Origin: CBDBJR01 sp965206445
GTDB lineage: Bacteria > Pseudomonadota > Gammaproteobacteria > Arenicellales > Poriferihabitantaceae
Direction of reading: 5' to 3'
DNA length: 64,000 bases
NCBI GenBank assembly: GCA_965206445.1
Contig: CBDBJR010000002.1
Location: forward strand, 620,001-684,000
Shown: positions 43,935-54,101 of the stretch, one piece after another
Layout of the letters: each line of letters begins with the position of its first letter
Position numbering within the stretch: the stretch's first letter is position 1
Position numbers and translations under genes: made by a program
The notes under the pieces: model-generated
The model's database searches: none
The model's input: only the letters and a program-made list of their open reading frames with translations
What the model was told of the DNA's origin: nothing

Positions 43935-45770
43935 ATGGCGAGAAAGCGGAAACCCCGCGTCCGGACGCCAACGCCACCGAACGGGAGCGGTGCGCCACGC
44001 AAGTCTCCGCTGCCGGCGGCATCCCCCGCGTCCGGCATTTTCCTTGATGCCCATAGTGCCCCTATGGCCCATAGTGCATTAGCGGTCGCGGCGCTGTGCC
44101 TGTTGGTGGCGGTCAGTTACTTTCCGGCGCTGTCGGCGGGATTCGTCTGGGATGACGAACTGACACTGCCCAATGCCGCGCCGCTTCACACCTGGTCGGG
44201 GCTGGCGCAGATCTGGTTTACCCCGCGTGCGCTGCTGCCATACGAAGCCCACTACTGGCCGCTGCTCTATACCACCTTCTGGCTGGAGCACAAACTGTGG
44301 GGGCTGGCGCCGCTCGGCTATCACCTGGTCAATCTGCTGCTGCATACCAGTGTCGTGTTGCTGTTGTGGCGGCTGCTGCGGCGGCTGGGGGTGCCCGGCG
44401 CGTGGTTCGCGGCGGCGGTGTTCGCGGTGCATCCGCTGCATGTCGAGTCGGTGGCCTGGGTCATCGGGCGCAAGGACATGCTGGCGACGGTGTGCTATCT
44501 TGCCGCCGTGCTCGCCTATATCCGCTTCGCAGAAATGCGGCGATGGCGGCATTACCTGCTGGCGGTGGCGTTGTTTGTGCTCGGCCTGCTCAGCAAATCC
44601 ATCACCGTCACGCTACCGGCGACACTGTTGCTGTGGCACTGGTGGCGGCACGGGCGTGTGACGACGGCTGATTTCAGCCGCACGCTGCCGTTCTTCCTGG
44701 TCGGGCTGGGCATCGTGTTGGCCGACTATGTCTATTACAGCAGCATCGAACACATTGCATTCGCCTATTCGCCGCTGGAGCGCGGGCTGATTGCAGCGCG
44801 CGCCCTGGCATTTTACGCCGGCAAACTGCTGTGGCCGGCCGGGTTGACCGGGATCTATCCGCGCTGGGAGCCCGGCATCGGTGACGCGCTGGCCTGGGGT
44901 TGCGCGGCCGGCTGTGCGGCGGTGGTGGCGGTGTTGTGGTGCGGTCGCCGGCAGCTCGGTCGCGGACCGCTGGCCGGCGTGCTGTTTTTTGCGGTGGCGT
45001 TATCCCCGGTGCTGGGCTTCGTGGACTTTGGCTATATGCAGTTCTCATTTGTCGCCGACCGTTTTCAATACCTCGCCGGCATCGGCCTGATCGCAGTTGT
45101 GGCCGGTGCCGCGGGCCGTGCCTGTCAACGGGGTCTCGGCGCCTTGCCGGCGCCCCGCACGCGTCCGGCGCGGCTGGCCATCGGGGTGGTCGGGGCGGCG
45201 ATACTGGCGGTTGCCGGCCTGCTCACCTGGAACCATGTCGGCATCTACCGCGACGACGGCACCTTCTTCACCCACGTCATCGCCCACAACCCGCAGGCGC
45301 GCCATGCCCACTACAATCTTGGGAACTACCTGCAGGCCGAGGGGCGCTACCGGGAAGCGCGTGCCGCCTACGACACCGCCCTTGAGTTGCAACCGGATAA
45401 CCCTGGACTGATCGGTAACATCGGCGCGCTGCTGGATAAGCAGGGCCGCAAGGAAGAAGCAATCGCGCACTTCCGCGAGGCGCTGCGGCTTGACCCGCAG
45501 CACCTAAACGCGATAAGGAACCTTGCCGTGGTGCTGATAAACCAGAAGCGATATACGGAGGGGGTGGCGGCGGCGCAACAGATGATTGCGCGTTATCCCA
45601 ATAACGCGATGGCCCACCATCTGGCGGGCATCGGGCTGTTTCACCTCAACCGCAAGGCCGAAGCGCTGCGATATTACGACCGCGCATTGGCGTTGGACCC
45701 GAATCTGAAAATAGTACGCGAACAGCGCAAGCGATTCTTTGAGTCCATGACCAACGAGGACCGGCAATAA
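43935..45770 (+). CDS. TMTC-like GT-C glycosyltransferase with TPRs, copy 1
   Basis: A 611-residue integral membrane protein. A basic, Pro-rich cytoplasmic tail of about 45 residues precedes roughly ten transmembrane helices. The GT-C features are FVWDDELTLPN (acidic pair of the presumed catalytic loop), YHLVNLLLHTSVV, and HPLHVESVAWVIGRKDMLAT, the signature shared with animal TMTC O-mannosyltransferases and their bacterial relatives. About residue 475 onward are four TPR units, the last ending ALALDPNLKIVREQRKRFFE. It should use a polyprenyl-phosphate sugar on the periplasmic side, with TPRs binding an acceptor or partner. Donor and acceptor are unknown. Confidence 0.85.
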   Translation: MARKRKPRVRTPTPPNGSGAPRKSPLPAASPASGIFLDAHSAPMAHSALAVAALCLLVAVSYFPALSAGFVWDDELTLPNAAPLHTWSGLAQIWFTPRALLPYEAHYWPLLYTTFWLEHKLWGLAPLGYHLVNLLLHTSVVLLLWRLLRRLGVPGAWFAAAVFAVHPLHVESVAWVIGRKDMLATVCYLAAVLAYIRFAEMRRWRHYLLAVALFVLGLLSKSITVTLPATLLLWHWWRHGRVTTADFSRTLPFFLVGLGIVLADYVYYSSIEHIAFAYSPLERGLIAARALAFYAGKLLWPAGLTGIYPRWEPGIGDALAWGCAAGCAAVVAVLWCGRRQLGRGPLAGVLFFAVALSPVLGFVDFGYMQFSFVADRFQYLAGIGLIAVVAGAAGRACQRGLGALPAPRTRPARLAIGVVGAAILAVAGLLTWNHVGIYRDDGTFFTHVIAHNPQARHAHYNLGNYLQAEGRYREARAAYDTALELQPDNPGLIGNIGALLDKQGRKEEAIAHFREALRLDPQHLNAIRNLAVVLINQKRYTEGVAAAQQMIARYPNNAMAHHLAGIGLFHLNRKAEALRYYDRALALDPNLKIVREQRKRFFESMTNEDRQ

Positions 45771-45839
45771 GGATGGCGAGGCAACCCATGCATACGCCGT
45801 GCCGGCGACGCCCGCGGTCGCGCTCAACGGCAGCATAAG

Positions 45840-47891
45840 ATGGCGAGAAAGCGAAAACCTCGCGCCCGGACGCCAACGCCACCGAACGGCAACGGCGCGC
45901 CGCGCAAGCCTCCGATTCCGGCGGCATCCCCCGCGCCTGGCATTTTCCCTGGCGCCTCTATGGACTCTATGGCACCTATTGTATTAGCGGGCGCGGCGCT
46001 GTGCCTGTTGGTGGCGGCCAGTTACTTTCCGGCGCTGTCGGCGGGGTTCGTCTGGGATGACGAGCTGATACTGACCAATGCCAGGCCGCTTCACACCTGG
46101 TCGGGGCTGGCGCAGATCTGGTTTACCCCGCGTGCGCTGCTGCCATACGAAGTCCATTACTGGCCGCTGCTCTATACCACCTTCTGGCTGGAGCATAAAC
46201 TGTGGGGGTTGGCGCCGCTCGGCTATCACGTCGTCAATCTGCTGCTGCATACCGGGGTCGTGTTGCTGCTGTGGCGGCTGCTGCGACGGCTGGAGGTGCC
46301 CGGTGCGTGGTTCGCGGCGGCGGTGTTCGCGGTGCATCCGCTGCACGTGGAGTCGGTGGCCTGGGTCATCGGGCGCAAGGACATCCTGGCGACGGTGTGC
46401 TATCTCGCCGCCGTGCTCGCCTATGTCCGCTGCGCGGAAATGCGGCGAGGGTGGCATTACGGCCTGGCGATGGCGTTGTTCGTGCTCGGCCTGCTCAGCA
46501 AATCCATCACCGTCACGCTGCCGGTGGTGCTGTTGCTGTGGCACTGGTGGCGGCACGGGCGCGTGACCCTGGCCGATGGCAGCCGCACGCTGCCGTTCTT
46601 TCTGGTGGGACTGGGCATCACGCTGGCCGAGTATGTTTATTACACCAGCCCCCACATCAACCTCGAAGCCATCGCATTCGCGTATTCGCCGCTGGAGCGC
46701 GGGCTGATTGCGGCGCACGCCCTGGCATTTTACGTCGGCAAACTGCTGTGGCCGACGGGGCTGACCGGGATCTATCCGCACTGGGAGCCCGGCATCGGCG
46801 ACGCGCTGGCCTGGGGCGGCGCGGTCGGCTTTGCGGCAGTCGTCGCGGTGTTGTGGCGTTGTCGCCGGCAGATCGGTCGCGGGCCGCTGGCCGGCGTGCT
46901 GTTCTTTGCGGTGGCGTTGTCGCCGACGCTGGGCTTCGTGGACTTCGGCTATATGCAGTTCTCGTTTGTCGCCGACCGTTATCAATACCTCGCCGGTATC
47001 GGCCTGATTGCCGTTGTGGCCGCCGCCGCGGGCCGGGCCTGTCAACGGGTTCTCGGTACATTGCCGGAGCACAGAACACGTCCTGCGCGGCTGGCCATCG
47101 GGGCGATCGGGGCGGCCATACTGGCGGTTGCCGGCCTGCTCACCTGGAACCAGGCCGGCATCTACCGCAACCCCGGCACCTTCTTCACCCACGTCATCGC
47201 CCACAACCCACAGGCACGCAGCGCCCACTACAATCTTGGGAACTACCGGCAGGTTGAGGGGCGCTACCGGGAAGCGCATGCCGCCTACCAAACCGCCCTT
47301 GAGTTGCAACCGGATGACCCTGCCCTGCTCACCAGTCTCGGCACACTACTGTCAACGCAGGGCCGCCATGCGGAGGCGATCGCGCGCTACCGCGAGGCGC
47401 TGCGGCTTGACCCGCAGCACCTGATCGCGATGCGGAACATTGCCCAGGTGCTGACCAATCAGGAGCGGTATGCGGAGGGGTTGGCGGCGGCGCAAAAAGT
47501 GATTGTGCATTATCCCGGTGACGCACAAGCCCATCATCTGATCGGCGGGTTGCTGTCAAAGCAGGGCCGCCCGGAGGAAGCGATCGCGCACTTTCGAGAG
47601 GTGCTGCGACTTGATCCGCAGCACCAAACCGCGATGCGGAACCTTGCCCTGGTGCTGATGCAGCAGGCGCGGCATGCAGAGGGCCTGGCGGTGGCGCAAA
47701 AGTTGATTACGCACTATCCCGGTAACGCGCAAGGCCACCATCTGGTGGGTTTCGGGCTGTTTCACTTCAACCGCAAAGCCGAAGCGCGGCGACATTACGA
47801 TCGCGCATTGGTGTTGGAGCCGAATCTGAAAACGGCACGCGAAGAGCGCAAGCGATTCTTTGAGTCCACGACCAACGAGAGCCGGCAATAA
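45840..47891 (+). CDS. TMTC-like GT-C glycosyltransferase with TPRs, copy 2
   Basis: 683 residues; same membrane part as copy 1 but with six TPR units instead of four. The loop before FAYSPLERGL is longer and different (TSPHINLEAIA). The first TPRs use GRYREAHAAYQTALELQPDD; the added pair includes QGRPEEAIAHFREVLRLDPQ. It follows copy 1 across a 69-bp spacer and presumably shares its transcript. Confidence 0.85.
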   Translation: MARKRKPRARTPTPPNGNGAPRKPPIPAASPAPGIFPGASMDSMAPIVLAGAALCLLVAASYFPALSAGFVWDDELILTNARPLHTWSGLAQIWFTPRALLPYEVHYWPLLYTTFWLEHKLWGLAPLGYHVVNLLLHTGVVLLLWRLLRRLEVPGAWFAAAVFAVHPLHVESVAWVIGRKDILATVCYLAAVLAYVRCAEMRRGWHYGLAMALFVLGLLSKSITVTLPVVLLLWHWWRHGRVTLADGSRTLPFFLVGLGITLAEYVYYTSPHINLEAIAFAYSPLERGLIAAHALAFYVGKLLWPTGLTGIYPHWEPGIGDALAWGGAVGFAAVVAVLWRCRRQIGRGPLAGVLFFAVALSPTLGFVDFGYMQFSFVADRYQYLAGIGLIAVVAAAAGRACQRVLGTLPEHRTRPARLAIGAIGAAILAVAGLLTWNQAGIYRNPGTFFTHVIAHNPQARSAHYNLGNYRQVEGRYREAHAAYQTALELQPDDPALLTSLGTLLSTQGRHAEAIARYREALRLDPQHLIAMRNIAQVLTNQERYAEGLAAAQKVIVHYPGDAQAHHLIGGLLSKQGRPEEAIAHFREVLRLDPQHQTAMRNLALVLMQQARHAEGLAVAQKLITHYPGNAQGHHLVGFGLFHFNRKAEARRHYDRALVLEPNLKTAREERKRFFESTTNESRQ

Positions 47892-47960
47892 GGATGGCGA
47901 GGCAACCCATGCATACGCCGTGCCGACGACGCCCGCGGTCGCGCGCAAGGGCAGCATAAG

Positions 47961-49991
47961 ATGGCGAGAAAGCGAAAACCCCGCGACCGGACGCCACCGA
48001 CCGGCAACGGCGCGCCGCGCAAGCCTCCGATTCCGGCGGCATCCCCCGCGCCTGGCATTTTCCCTGGCGCCTCTATGGACTCTATGGCACCTATTGCATT
48101 AGCGGGCGCGGCGCTGTGCCTGTTGGTGGCGGTCAGTTACTTTCCGGCGCTGTCGGCGGGGTTCGTCTGGGATGACATAATACTGACCAAGGCCGCGCCG
48201 CTTCACACCTGGTCGGGGCTGGCGCAGATCTGGTTTACCCCGCGTGCGCTGCTGCCATACGAAGTCCATTACTGGCCGCTGCTCTATACCACCTTCTGGC
48301 TGGAGCATAGACTGTGGGGGCTGGCGCCGCTCGGCTATCATCTGGTCAATCTGCTGCTGCATACCGGGGTCGTGTTGCTGCTGTGGCGCCTGCTGCGGCG
48401 GTTGGGGGTGCCCGGCGCGTGGTTCGCGGCGGCGGTGTTTGCAGTACATCCGCTGCATGTCGAGTCGGTGGCCTGGGTTATCGGGCGCAAGGACATCCTG
48501 GCGACGGTGTGCTATCTTGCCGCCGTGCTCGCCTATATCCGCTTCGCAGAAATGCGGCGATGGCGGCATTACCTGCTGGCGGTGGCATTGTTTGTGCTCG
48601 GCCTGCTCAGCAAATCCATCGCCATTACGCTGCCGGCGGCACTGTTGCTGTGGCACTGGTGGCGGCACGGGCGTGTGACGATGGCGGATTGCAGCCGCAC
48701 GCTGCCGTTCTTTCTGGTCGGGCTGGGCATCGTGCTGGCCGACTATGTCTATTACAGCAGCATCGAACACATTGCATTCGCCTATTCGCCGCTGGAGCGC
48801 GGGCTGATTGCAGCGCGCGCCCTGGCATTTTACGCCGGTAAACTGCTGTGGCCGGCCGGGTTGACCGGGATCTATCCGCGCTGGGAGCCCGGCATCGGCG
48901 ACCTGCTGGCCTGGGGCGGCGCGGCCGGCTTTGCGGCGGCGGTGGCGGTGTTGTGGTGCGGTCGCCGACAGCTGGGTCGCGGACCGCTGGCCGGTGTGCT
49001 GTTCTTTGCGGTGGCGTTGTCGCCGGTGCTGGGCTTTGTGGACTTTGGTTATATGCAGTTCTCGTTTGTCGCCGACCGTTATCAGTACCTCGCCGGCATC
49101 GGCCTGATCGCCGTCGTGGTCGCCGCCGTGGGCCGGGCCTGTCAACGGGGCCTCGGTGCCTTGCCGGAGCACCAGACACATCCGGCGCGGCTGGCCATCG
49201 GGGTGGCCGGGGCGGCCATACTGGCGGTGTCAGGCCTGCTCACCTGGAATCATGCCGGCATCTATCGCGACCACGGTACCTTTTTCACCCACGTTATCGC
49301 CCACAACCCGCAGGCCCGCAGCGCCCACTACAATCTTGGGAACTACCTGCGGGACGAGGGACGCTACGCGGAAGCGCATGCCACCTACCAAATCGCCCTT
49401 GAGCTGCAACCGGACAACCCCAGCCCGCGCAACGATATCGGCGTGCTGCTGGAAAAGCAGGGCCGCCATGAGGAGGCGATCGCACGCTACCGCGAGGCGC
49501 TGCGGCTTGACCCGCAGAACCTGATCGCGATGCGGAACATTGCCCTGATGCTGACCAATCAGGAGCGGTATGCGGAGGGGTTGGCAGCGGCGCAAAAAGT
49601 GATTGTGGATTATCCCGGTGACGCACAAGACCACCATCTGATCGGCGTGCTGCTGTCAAAGCAGGGCCGCAAGGAGGAAGCGATCGCGCGCTACCGTGAG
49701 GCGCTACGGCTTAACCCGCAGCACCAAACCACGATGAGAAACCTTGCCCTGGTGCTGATGCAGCAGGAGCGGTATGCAGAAGGGCTGGCGGTGACGCAAA
49801 AGTTGATTGCGCACTATCCCGGCAACGCACAAGACCACCATATGGTGGGTTTCGGGCTGTTTCACCTCAACCGCAAGACCGAAGCGCTGCACCATTACGA
49901 CCGCGCATTGGCGTTGGACCCAAATCTGAAAACGATACGCGAACAGCGCCAGCAACTCCTTGAGTCCATGACCAACGATGAGCGACAATAA
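47961..49991 (+). CDS. TMTC-like GT-C glycosyltransferase with TPRs, copy 3
   Basis: 676 residues; six TPR units. The acidic loop has lost one residue pair (FVWDDIILTKAAP), yet keeps the WDD. The loop SSIEHIAFAYSP is identical to that of copy 1, while the TPR part resembles copy 2, so this copy reads as a mosaic of its neighbours. The same 69-bp spacer flanks it on both sides. Confidence 0.85.
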   Translation: MARKRKPRDRTPPTGNGAPRKPPIPAASPAPGIFPGASMDSMAPIALAGAALCLLVAVSYFPALSAGFVWDDIILTKAAPLHTWSGLAQIWFTPRALLPYEVHYWPLLYTTFWLEHRLWGLAPLGYHLVNLLLHTGVVLLLWRLLRRLGVPGAWFAAAVFAVHPLHVESVAWVIGRKDILATVCYLAAVLAYIRFAEMRRWRHYLLAVALFVLGLLSKSIAITLPAALLLWHWWRHGRVTMADCSRTLPFFLVGLGIVLADYVYYSSIEHIAFAYSPLERGLIAARALAFYAGKLLWPAGLTGIYPRWEPGIGDLLAWGGAAGFAAAVAVLWCGRRQLGRGPLAGVLFFAVALSPVLGFVDFGYMQFSFVADRYQYLAGIGLIAVVVAAVGRACQRGLGALPEHQTHPARLAIGVAGAAILAVSGLLTWNHAGIYRDHGTFFTHVIAHNPQARSAHYNLGNYLRDEGRYAEAHATYQIALELQPDNPSPRNDIGVLLEKQGRHEEAIARYREALRLDPQNLIAMRNIALMLTNQERYAEGLAAAQKVIVDYPGDAQDHHLIGVLLSKQGRKEEAIARYREALRLNPQHQTTMRNLALVLMQQERYAEGLAVTQKLIAHYPGNAQDHHMVGFGLFHLNRKTEALHHYDRALALDPNLKTIREQRQQLLESMTNDERQ

Positions 49992-50060
49992 GAATGGCAA
50001 GGCAACCCATACTTACTCCGTGCCGGCGCCGCCCGCCGTCACGCTCAACGGCAGCATAAT

Positions 50061-52109
50061 ATGGTAAGAAAGCGAACCCCTCGCGTAGCGAGAAAGCAAC
50101 CCCCTCGCGTCCAGACGCCAACGCACGGCAACGGCGCACCACGCAAGCCTCCGATGCCGGCGGCATTCCCCGCGTCCGGCATTTTCTCTGATGCCTATAG
50201 TGCATTAGCGGTCGCGGCGTTGTGCCTGTTGGTGGCGGTCAGTTACTTTCCGGCGTTGTCGGCCGGATTCTTGTGGGATGACGTGGTACTGACCGAGTCC
50301 ACGTCGCTTCACACCTGGTCGGGGTTGGCGCAGGTCTGGTTTGCCCCGCGTGGGCTGATTCGATACGAAATCCACTACTGGCCGTTGCTCTATACTCTCT
50401 TCTGGCTGGAGCACAAACTGTGGGGGCTGGCGCCGCTCGGCTATCACCTCGTCAATCTGCTGCTGCATACCGGGGTCGTGTTGCTGCTGTGGCGATTGCT
50501 GCGACGGCTGGAGGTGCCCGGCGCGTGGTTCGTGGCGGCGGTGTTTGCGGTGCATCCGCTGCATGTCGAGTCGGTGGCCTGGGTCATCGGGCGCAAGGAC
50601 ATGCTGGCGACGATGTTTTATCTTTCGTCCGTGCTCGCCTATATCCGCTTCGCGGAAATGCCGCGCGGGCGGCGGCGAGGGGGGCCTTACCTGCTGGCGA
50701 TGGCGTTGTTTGTGCTCGGCCTGCTCAGCAAATCCATCGCCATCACGCTGCCGGCGGCGCTGTTGCTGTGGCACTGGTGGCGGCACGGGCGCGTGACCCT
50801 GGCCGATGGCAGCCGCATGCTGCCGTTCTTTCTGGTCGGGCTGGGTATCGGGCTGGCCGACTATGTTTATTCCACCGGCATCGAACCCATCTCATTCGCG
50901 TATTCACCGCTGGAGCGCGGGCTGCTTGCGGCGCACGCGCTGGCATTTTACGCCGGCAAACTGCTGTGGCCGGCGGGGTTGATCGGGGTCTATCCGCGCT
51001 GGGAGCCCGGCATCGGCGACGCGCTGGCCTGGGGCGGTGCGGTCGGCTTTGCGGCGGTGGTGGCAGTGTTGTGGCACTGGCGCCGGCAGCTTGGTCGCGG
51101 GCCGCTGGCCGGTGTGCTGTTCTTTGCGGTGGCGTTGTCGCCGGTGCTGGGCTTCGTGGACTTCGGTTATATGCAGTTCTCGTTTGTCGCCGACCGTTAT
51201 CAATACCTCGCCGGCATCGGACTGATTGCCGTCGTGGCCGGTGCTGCGGGCCGTGCCTGTCAATTGAGCCTCGGTGCCTTGCCGGCGCACCGAACACGTC
51301 CGGCGCGGCTGGTCATCGGAGTGGCCGGGGCGGCGATACTGGCGGTTGCCGGCCTGCTCACCTGGAACCAGGCCGGCCTCTACCGCGACTCCGGCACCTT
51401 CTTCACCCATGTCATCACCCACAACCCGCAGGCCCGTGGCGCCCACCACAATCTTGGGAACTATCTGGAGACTGAGGGGCGCTACGCGGAAGCGCATGCC
51501 GCCTACCAGACCGCCCATGCGTTGCGACCGGATAACCCTGACCCGCTCATCAGTCTCGGTGCACTGCTGGAAAAGCAGGGCCGCCGGGAAGAAGCGATCG
51601 CGCACTTCCGCGAAATACTGCAGTTTAACCCGAAGCACCAAATGGCGATGCGGAACATTGCCGCGGTGCTGATGAAGCAGGGGCGGTATGCGGCGGGGTT
51701 GGCGTCGGCGCAACAGGTGATTGCGCACTATCCCGATGACGCGCAAGCCCACCAACTGATCGGCGCGATGCTGTCACAACAGGGCCGCCATGAGGAAGCG
51801 ATTGCGCGCTTTCGCGAGGTGCTGCGGCTGAACCCGCAGCACCCAACCGCGATGCGGGACATTGCCGGGATGCTGATGAACCAGAGGCGGTATGCGGCGG
51901 CGTTGGCATCGGCGCAACAGGCGATTGCGCGCTATCCCGATGACGCGCAAGCCCACTATCTGGTGGGCCTCGGGCTGTATCACCTCGACCGCAAGGCCGA
52001 AGCGCTGCGCCATTACGACCGCGCATTGGCGTTGGACCCGAATCTGAAAACGGCACGCGAACAACGCAAGCAATTCTTTGAGCCCACGACCAACGAGGAG
52101 CGGCAATAA
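50061..52109 (+). CDS. TMTC-like GT-C glycosyltransferase with TPRs, copy 4
   Basis: 682 residues with six TPRs. The N-tail is longer (an extra VARKQPPR block). The loop after WDD reads DVVLTESTSLHTWSG and the later loop STGIEPISFAYSP, a variant shared with copy 6. In the cytoplasmic loop MPRGRRRGGPYLL replaces MRRWRHYLL of copies 1 and 3; in copy 6 this site has become a poly-G tract. Copies 4 and 6 are near-duplicates. Confidence 0.85.
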   Translation: MVRKRTPRVARKQPPRVQTPTHGNGAPRKPPMPAAFPASGIFSDAYSALAVAALCLLVAVSYFPALSAGFLWDDVVLTESTSLHTWSGLAQVWFAPRGLIRYEIHYWPLLYTLFWLEHKLWGLAPLGYHLVNLLLHTGVVLLLWRLLRRLEVPGAWFVAAVFAVHPLHVESVAWVIGRKDMLATMFYLSSVLAYIRFAEMPRGRRRGGPYLLAMALFVLGLLSKSIAITLPAALLLWHWWRHGRVTLADGSRMLPFFLVGLGIGLADYVYSTGIEPISFAYSPLERGLLAAHALAFYAGKLLWPAGLIGVYPRWEPGIGDALAWGGAVGFAAVVAVLWHWRRQLGRGPLAGVLFFAVALSPVLGFVDFGYMQFSFVADRYQYLAGIGLIAVVAGAAGRACQLSLGALPAHRTRPARLVIGVAGAAILAVAGLLTWNQAGLYRDSGTFFTHVITHNPQARGAHHNLGNYLETEGRYAEAHAAYQTAHALRPDNPDPLISLGALLEKQGRREEAIAHFREILQFNPKHQMAMRNIAAVLMKQGRYAAGLASAQQVIAHYPDDAQAHQLIGAMLSQQGRHEEAIARFREVLRLNPQHPTAMRDIAGMLMNQRRYAAALASAQQAIARYPDDAQAHYLVGLGLYHLDRKAEALRHYDRALALDPNLKTAREQRKQFFEPTTNEERQ

Positions 52110-52178
52110 GGATGGCAAGGCAACTCATACTTACTCCGTGCCGGCGCCGCCCGCCGTCGCGCTCAACGGCAGCATAAT

Positions 52179-54032
52179 ATGGTAAGAAAGCGAACCCCTC
52201 GCGCAACGAGAAAGCAACCCCCTCGCGTCCAGACGCCAACGCCCCCGAACGGCAACGGCGCGCCGCGTAAGTCTCCGATGCCGGTGGCATTCCCCGCGCC
52301 CGGCATTTTCCCTGATGCCCATAGTGCATTGGCGGTCGCGGCGTTGTGCCTGTTGGTGGTGGTCAGTTACCTTCCGGCGCTGTCGGCGGGATTCGTCTGG
52401 GATGATCAGGTCCTGAAACTGGCTACGCCGCTTCACACCTGGTCGGGACTGGCGCAGATCTGGTTTGCCCCGCGTGCGCTGATGCAATACGAAGCCCACT
52501 ACTGGCCAGTGCTCTATACTACCTTCTGGCTGGAGCATAAGCTGTGGGGGCTGGAGCCGTTCGGCTATCACCTGGTCAATCTGCTGCTGCATACGGGGGT
52601 CGTGTTGCTGCTGTGGCGCCTGCTGCGGCGGTTGGGGGTGCCCGGCGCGTGGTTCGCGGCGGCGGTGTTTGCAGTGCATCCGCTGCATGTGGAGTCGGTG
52701 GCCTGGGTCATCGGGCGCAAGGACATTTTGGCGACGTTGTTTTATCTGTCGTCCGTGCTTGCCTATATCCGCTTCGCGGAAATGCCGCGCGGGCGGCGAC
52801 GAGGAGGGCCTTACCTGCTGGCGGTGGCGTTATTCGTGCTCGGCCTGCTCAGCAAATCCATCGCCATCACGCTGCCGGTGGCGCTGTTGCTCTGGCACTG
52901 GTGGCGGCACGGGCGTGTGACGATGGCCGATTGCAGCCGCACGCTGCCGTTCTTTCTGGTGGGGTTTGGCATCGTGCTGGCCGAGTATGTCTATTACATC
53001 AGCAACAAACCACCCTTCTCATTCGCATATACGCTGCTGGAGCGCGGGCTGATTGCGGCGCGCGCGTTGGCATTTTACGCCGAAAAGCTACTGTGGCCGG
53101 TGGGACTGACCGGGGTCTATCCGCGCTGGGAGCCCGGCATCGGCGACCTGCTGGCCTGGGGTTGCGTGGCCGGCTTCGCGGCGGTGGTGGCGGTGTTGTG
53201 GCATCGTCGCCGGCAACTCGGTCGCGGACCGCTGGCCGGCGTGCTGTTCTTTGCGCTGGCGTTGTCGCCGGTGCTGGGTCTGGTGGACTTCGTCTATATG
53301 CAATTCTCATTTGTCGCCGACCGTTATCAATACCTCGCCGGCATCGGCCTGATTGCCGTCGTCGCCGGTGTCGCGGGCCGTGCCTGTCAACTGGGCCTCG
53401 GCGCCCTGCCGGCGCACCGGACGCGACCGGCGCGGATGGCCATCGGGGCGGTCGGGGCGGCCATCCTGGCGGTGTCAGGCCTCCTCACCTGGAACCATAC
53501 CGGCCTCTACCGCGACAACGTTACCTTCTTCACCCATGTCATCGCCCACAACCCGCAGGCACATGAAGCCCACACCAATCTTGGAGTCTACCTGAGGGAC
53601 GAGGGGCGCTATGGGGAAGCGCTTGCCGCCTACCTGACCGCCCTTGAGCGGCGACCGGATAACCCTGAACTGCTCAACAGTATCGGTGCGATGCTGGAAA
53701 AGCTGGGCCGCCATGAGGAAGCGGTCGCGCGTTTCCGCGAGGCGCTGCGGCTTGACCCGCAGCATCAAGCGACGATGAGCAACCTTGCCGTGGTGCTGAT
53801 GCAACAGGGGCGGTATACGGAGGGGTTGGCGGTGGCTCAAAAGTTGATTGCGCGCGACCCCGATAACGCGCAAGTCCACGAGTTGGTGGGCTTCGGGTTG
53901 TTTCAACTCAACCGCAAGGCCGAAGCGCTGCGCCATTACGACCGCGCATTGGCGTTGGACCCGAATCTGAAAACGGCACGCGAACAGCGCCAGCGACTCC
54001 TTGAGTCCATGACCAGCGATGAGCGACAATAA
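52179..54032 (+). CDS. TMTC-like GT-C glycosyltransferase with TPRs, copy 5
   Basis: 617 residues and four TPRs. Most divergent intact loops: FVWDDQVLKLATPLHTWSG, and SNKPPFSFAYTLLERGL where others have FAYSPLERGL. The TPR entry reads AHEAHTNLGVYLRDEGRYGE, shared with copy 8 rather than with its immediate neighbours, again suggesting exchange between copies. Confidence 0.85.
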   Translation: MVRKRTPRATRKQPPRVQTPTPPNGNGAPRKSPMPVAFPAPGIFPDAHSALAVAALCLLVVVSYLPALSAGFVWDDQVLKLATPLHTWSGLAQIWFAPRALMQYEAHYWPVLYTTFWLEHKLWGLEPFGYHLVNLLLHTGVVLLLWRLLRRLGVPGAWFAAAVFAVHPLHVESVAWVIGRKDILATLFYLSSVLAYIRFAEMPRGRRRGGPYLLAVALFVLGLLSKSIAITLPVALLLWHWWRHGRVTMADCSRTLPFFLVGFGIVLAEYVYYISNKPPFSFAYTLLERGLIAARALAFYAEKLLWPVGLTGVYPRWEPGIGDLLAWGCVAGFAAVVAVLWHRRRQLGRGPLAGVLFFALALSPVLGLVDFVYMQFSFVADRYQYLAGIGLIAVVAGVAGRACQLGLGALPAHRTRPARMAIGAVGAAILAVSGLLTWNHTGLYRDNVTFFTHVIAHNPQAHEAHTNLGVYLRDEGRYGEALAAYLTALERRPDNPELLNSIGAMLEKLGRHEEAVARFREALRLDPQHQATMSNLAVVLMQQGRYTEGLAVAQKLIARDPDNAQVHELVGFGLFQLNRKAEALRHYDRALALDPNLKTAREQRQRLLESMTSDERQ

Positions 54033-54101
54033 GAATGGCAAGGCAACTCATACTTACTCCGTGCCGGCGCCGCCCGCCGTCGCGCTCAACGGCACCATAA
54101 T

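Noticed and set aside
45984..49181. Gln/Arg/His-rich minus-strand frames in the array
   Set aside because: They recur opposite every copy because the array repeats; no independent coding signs.
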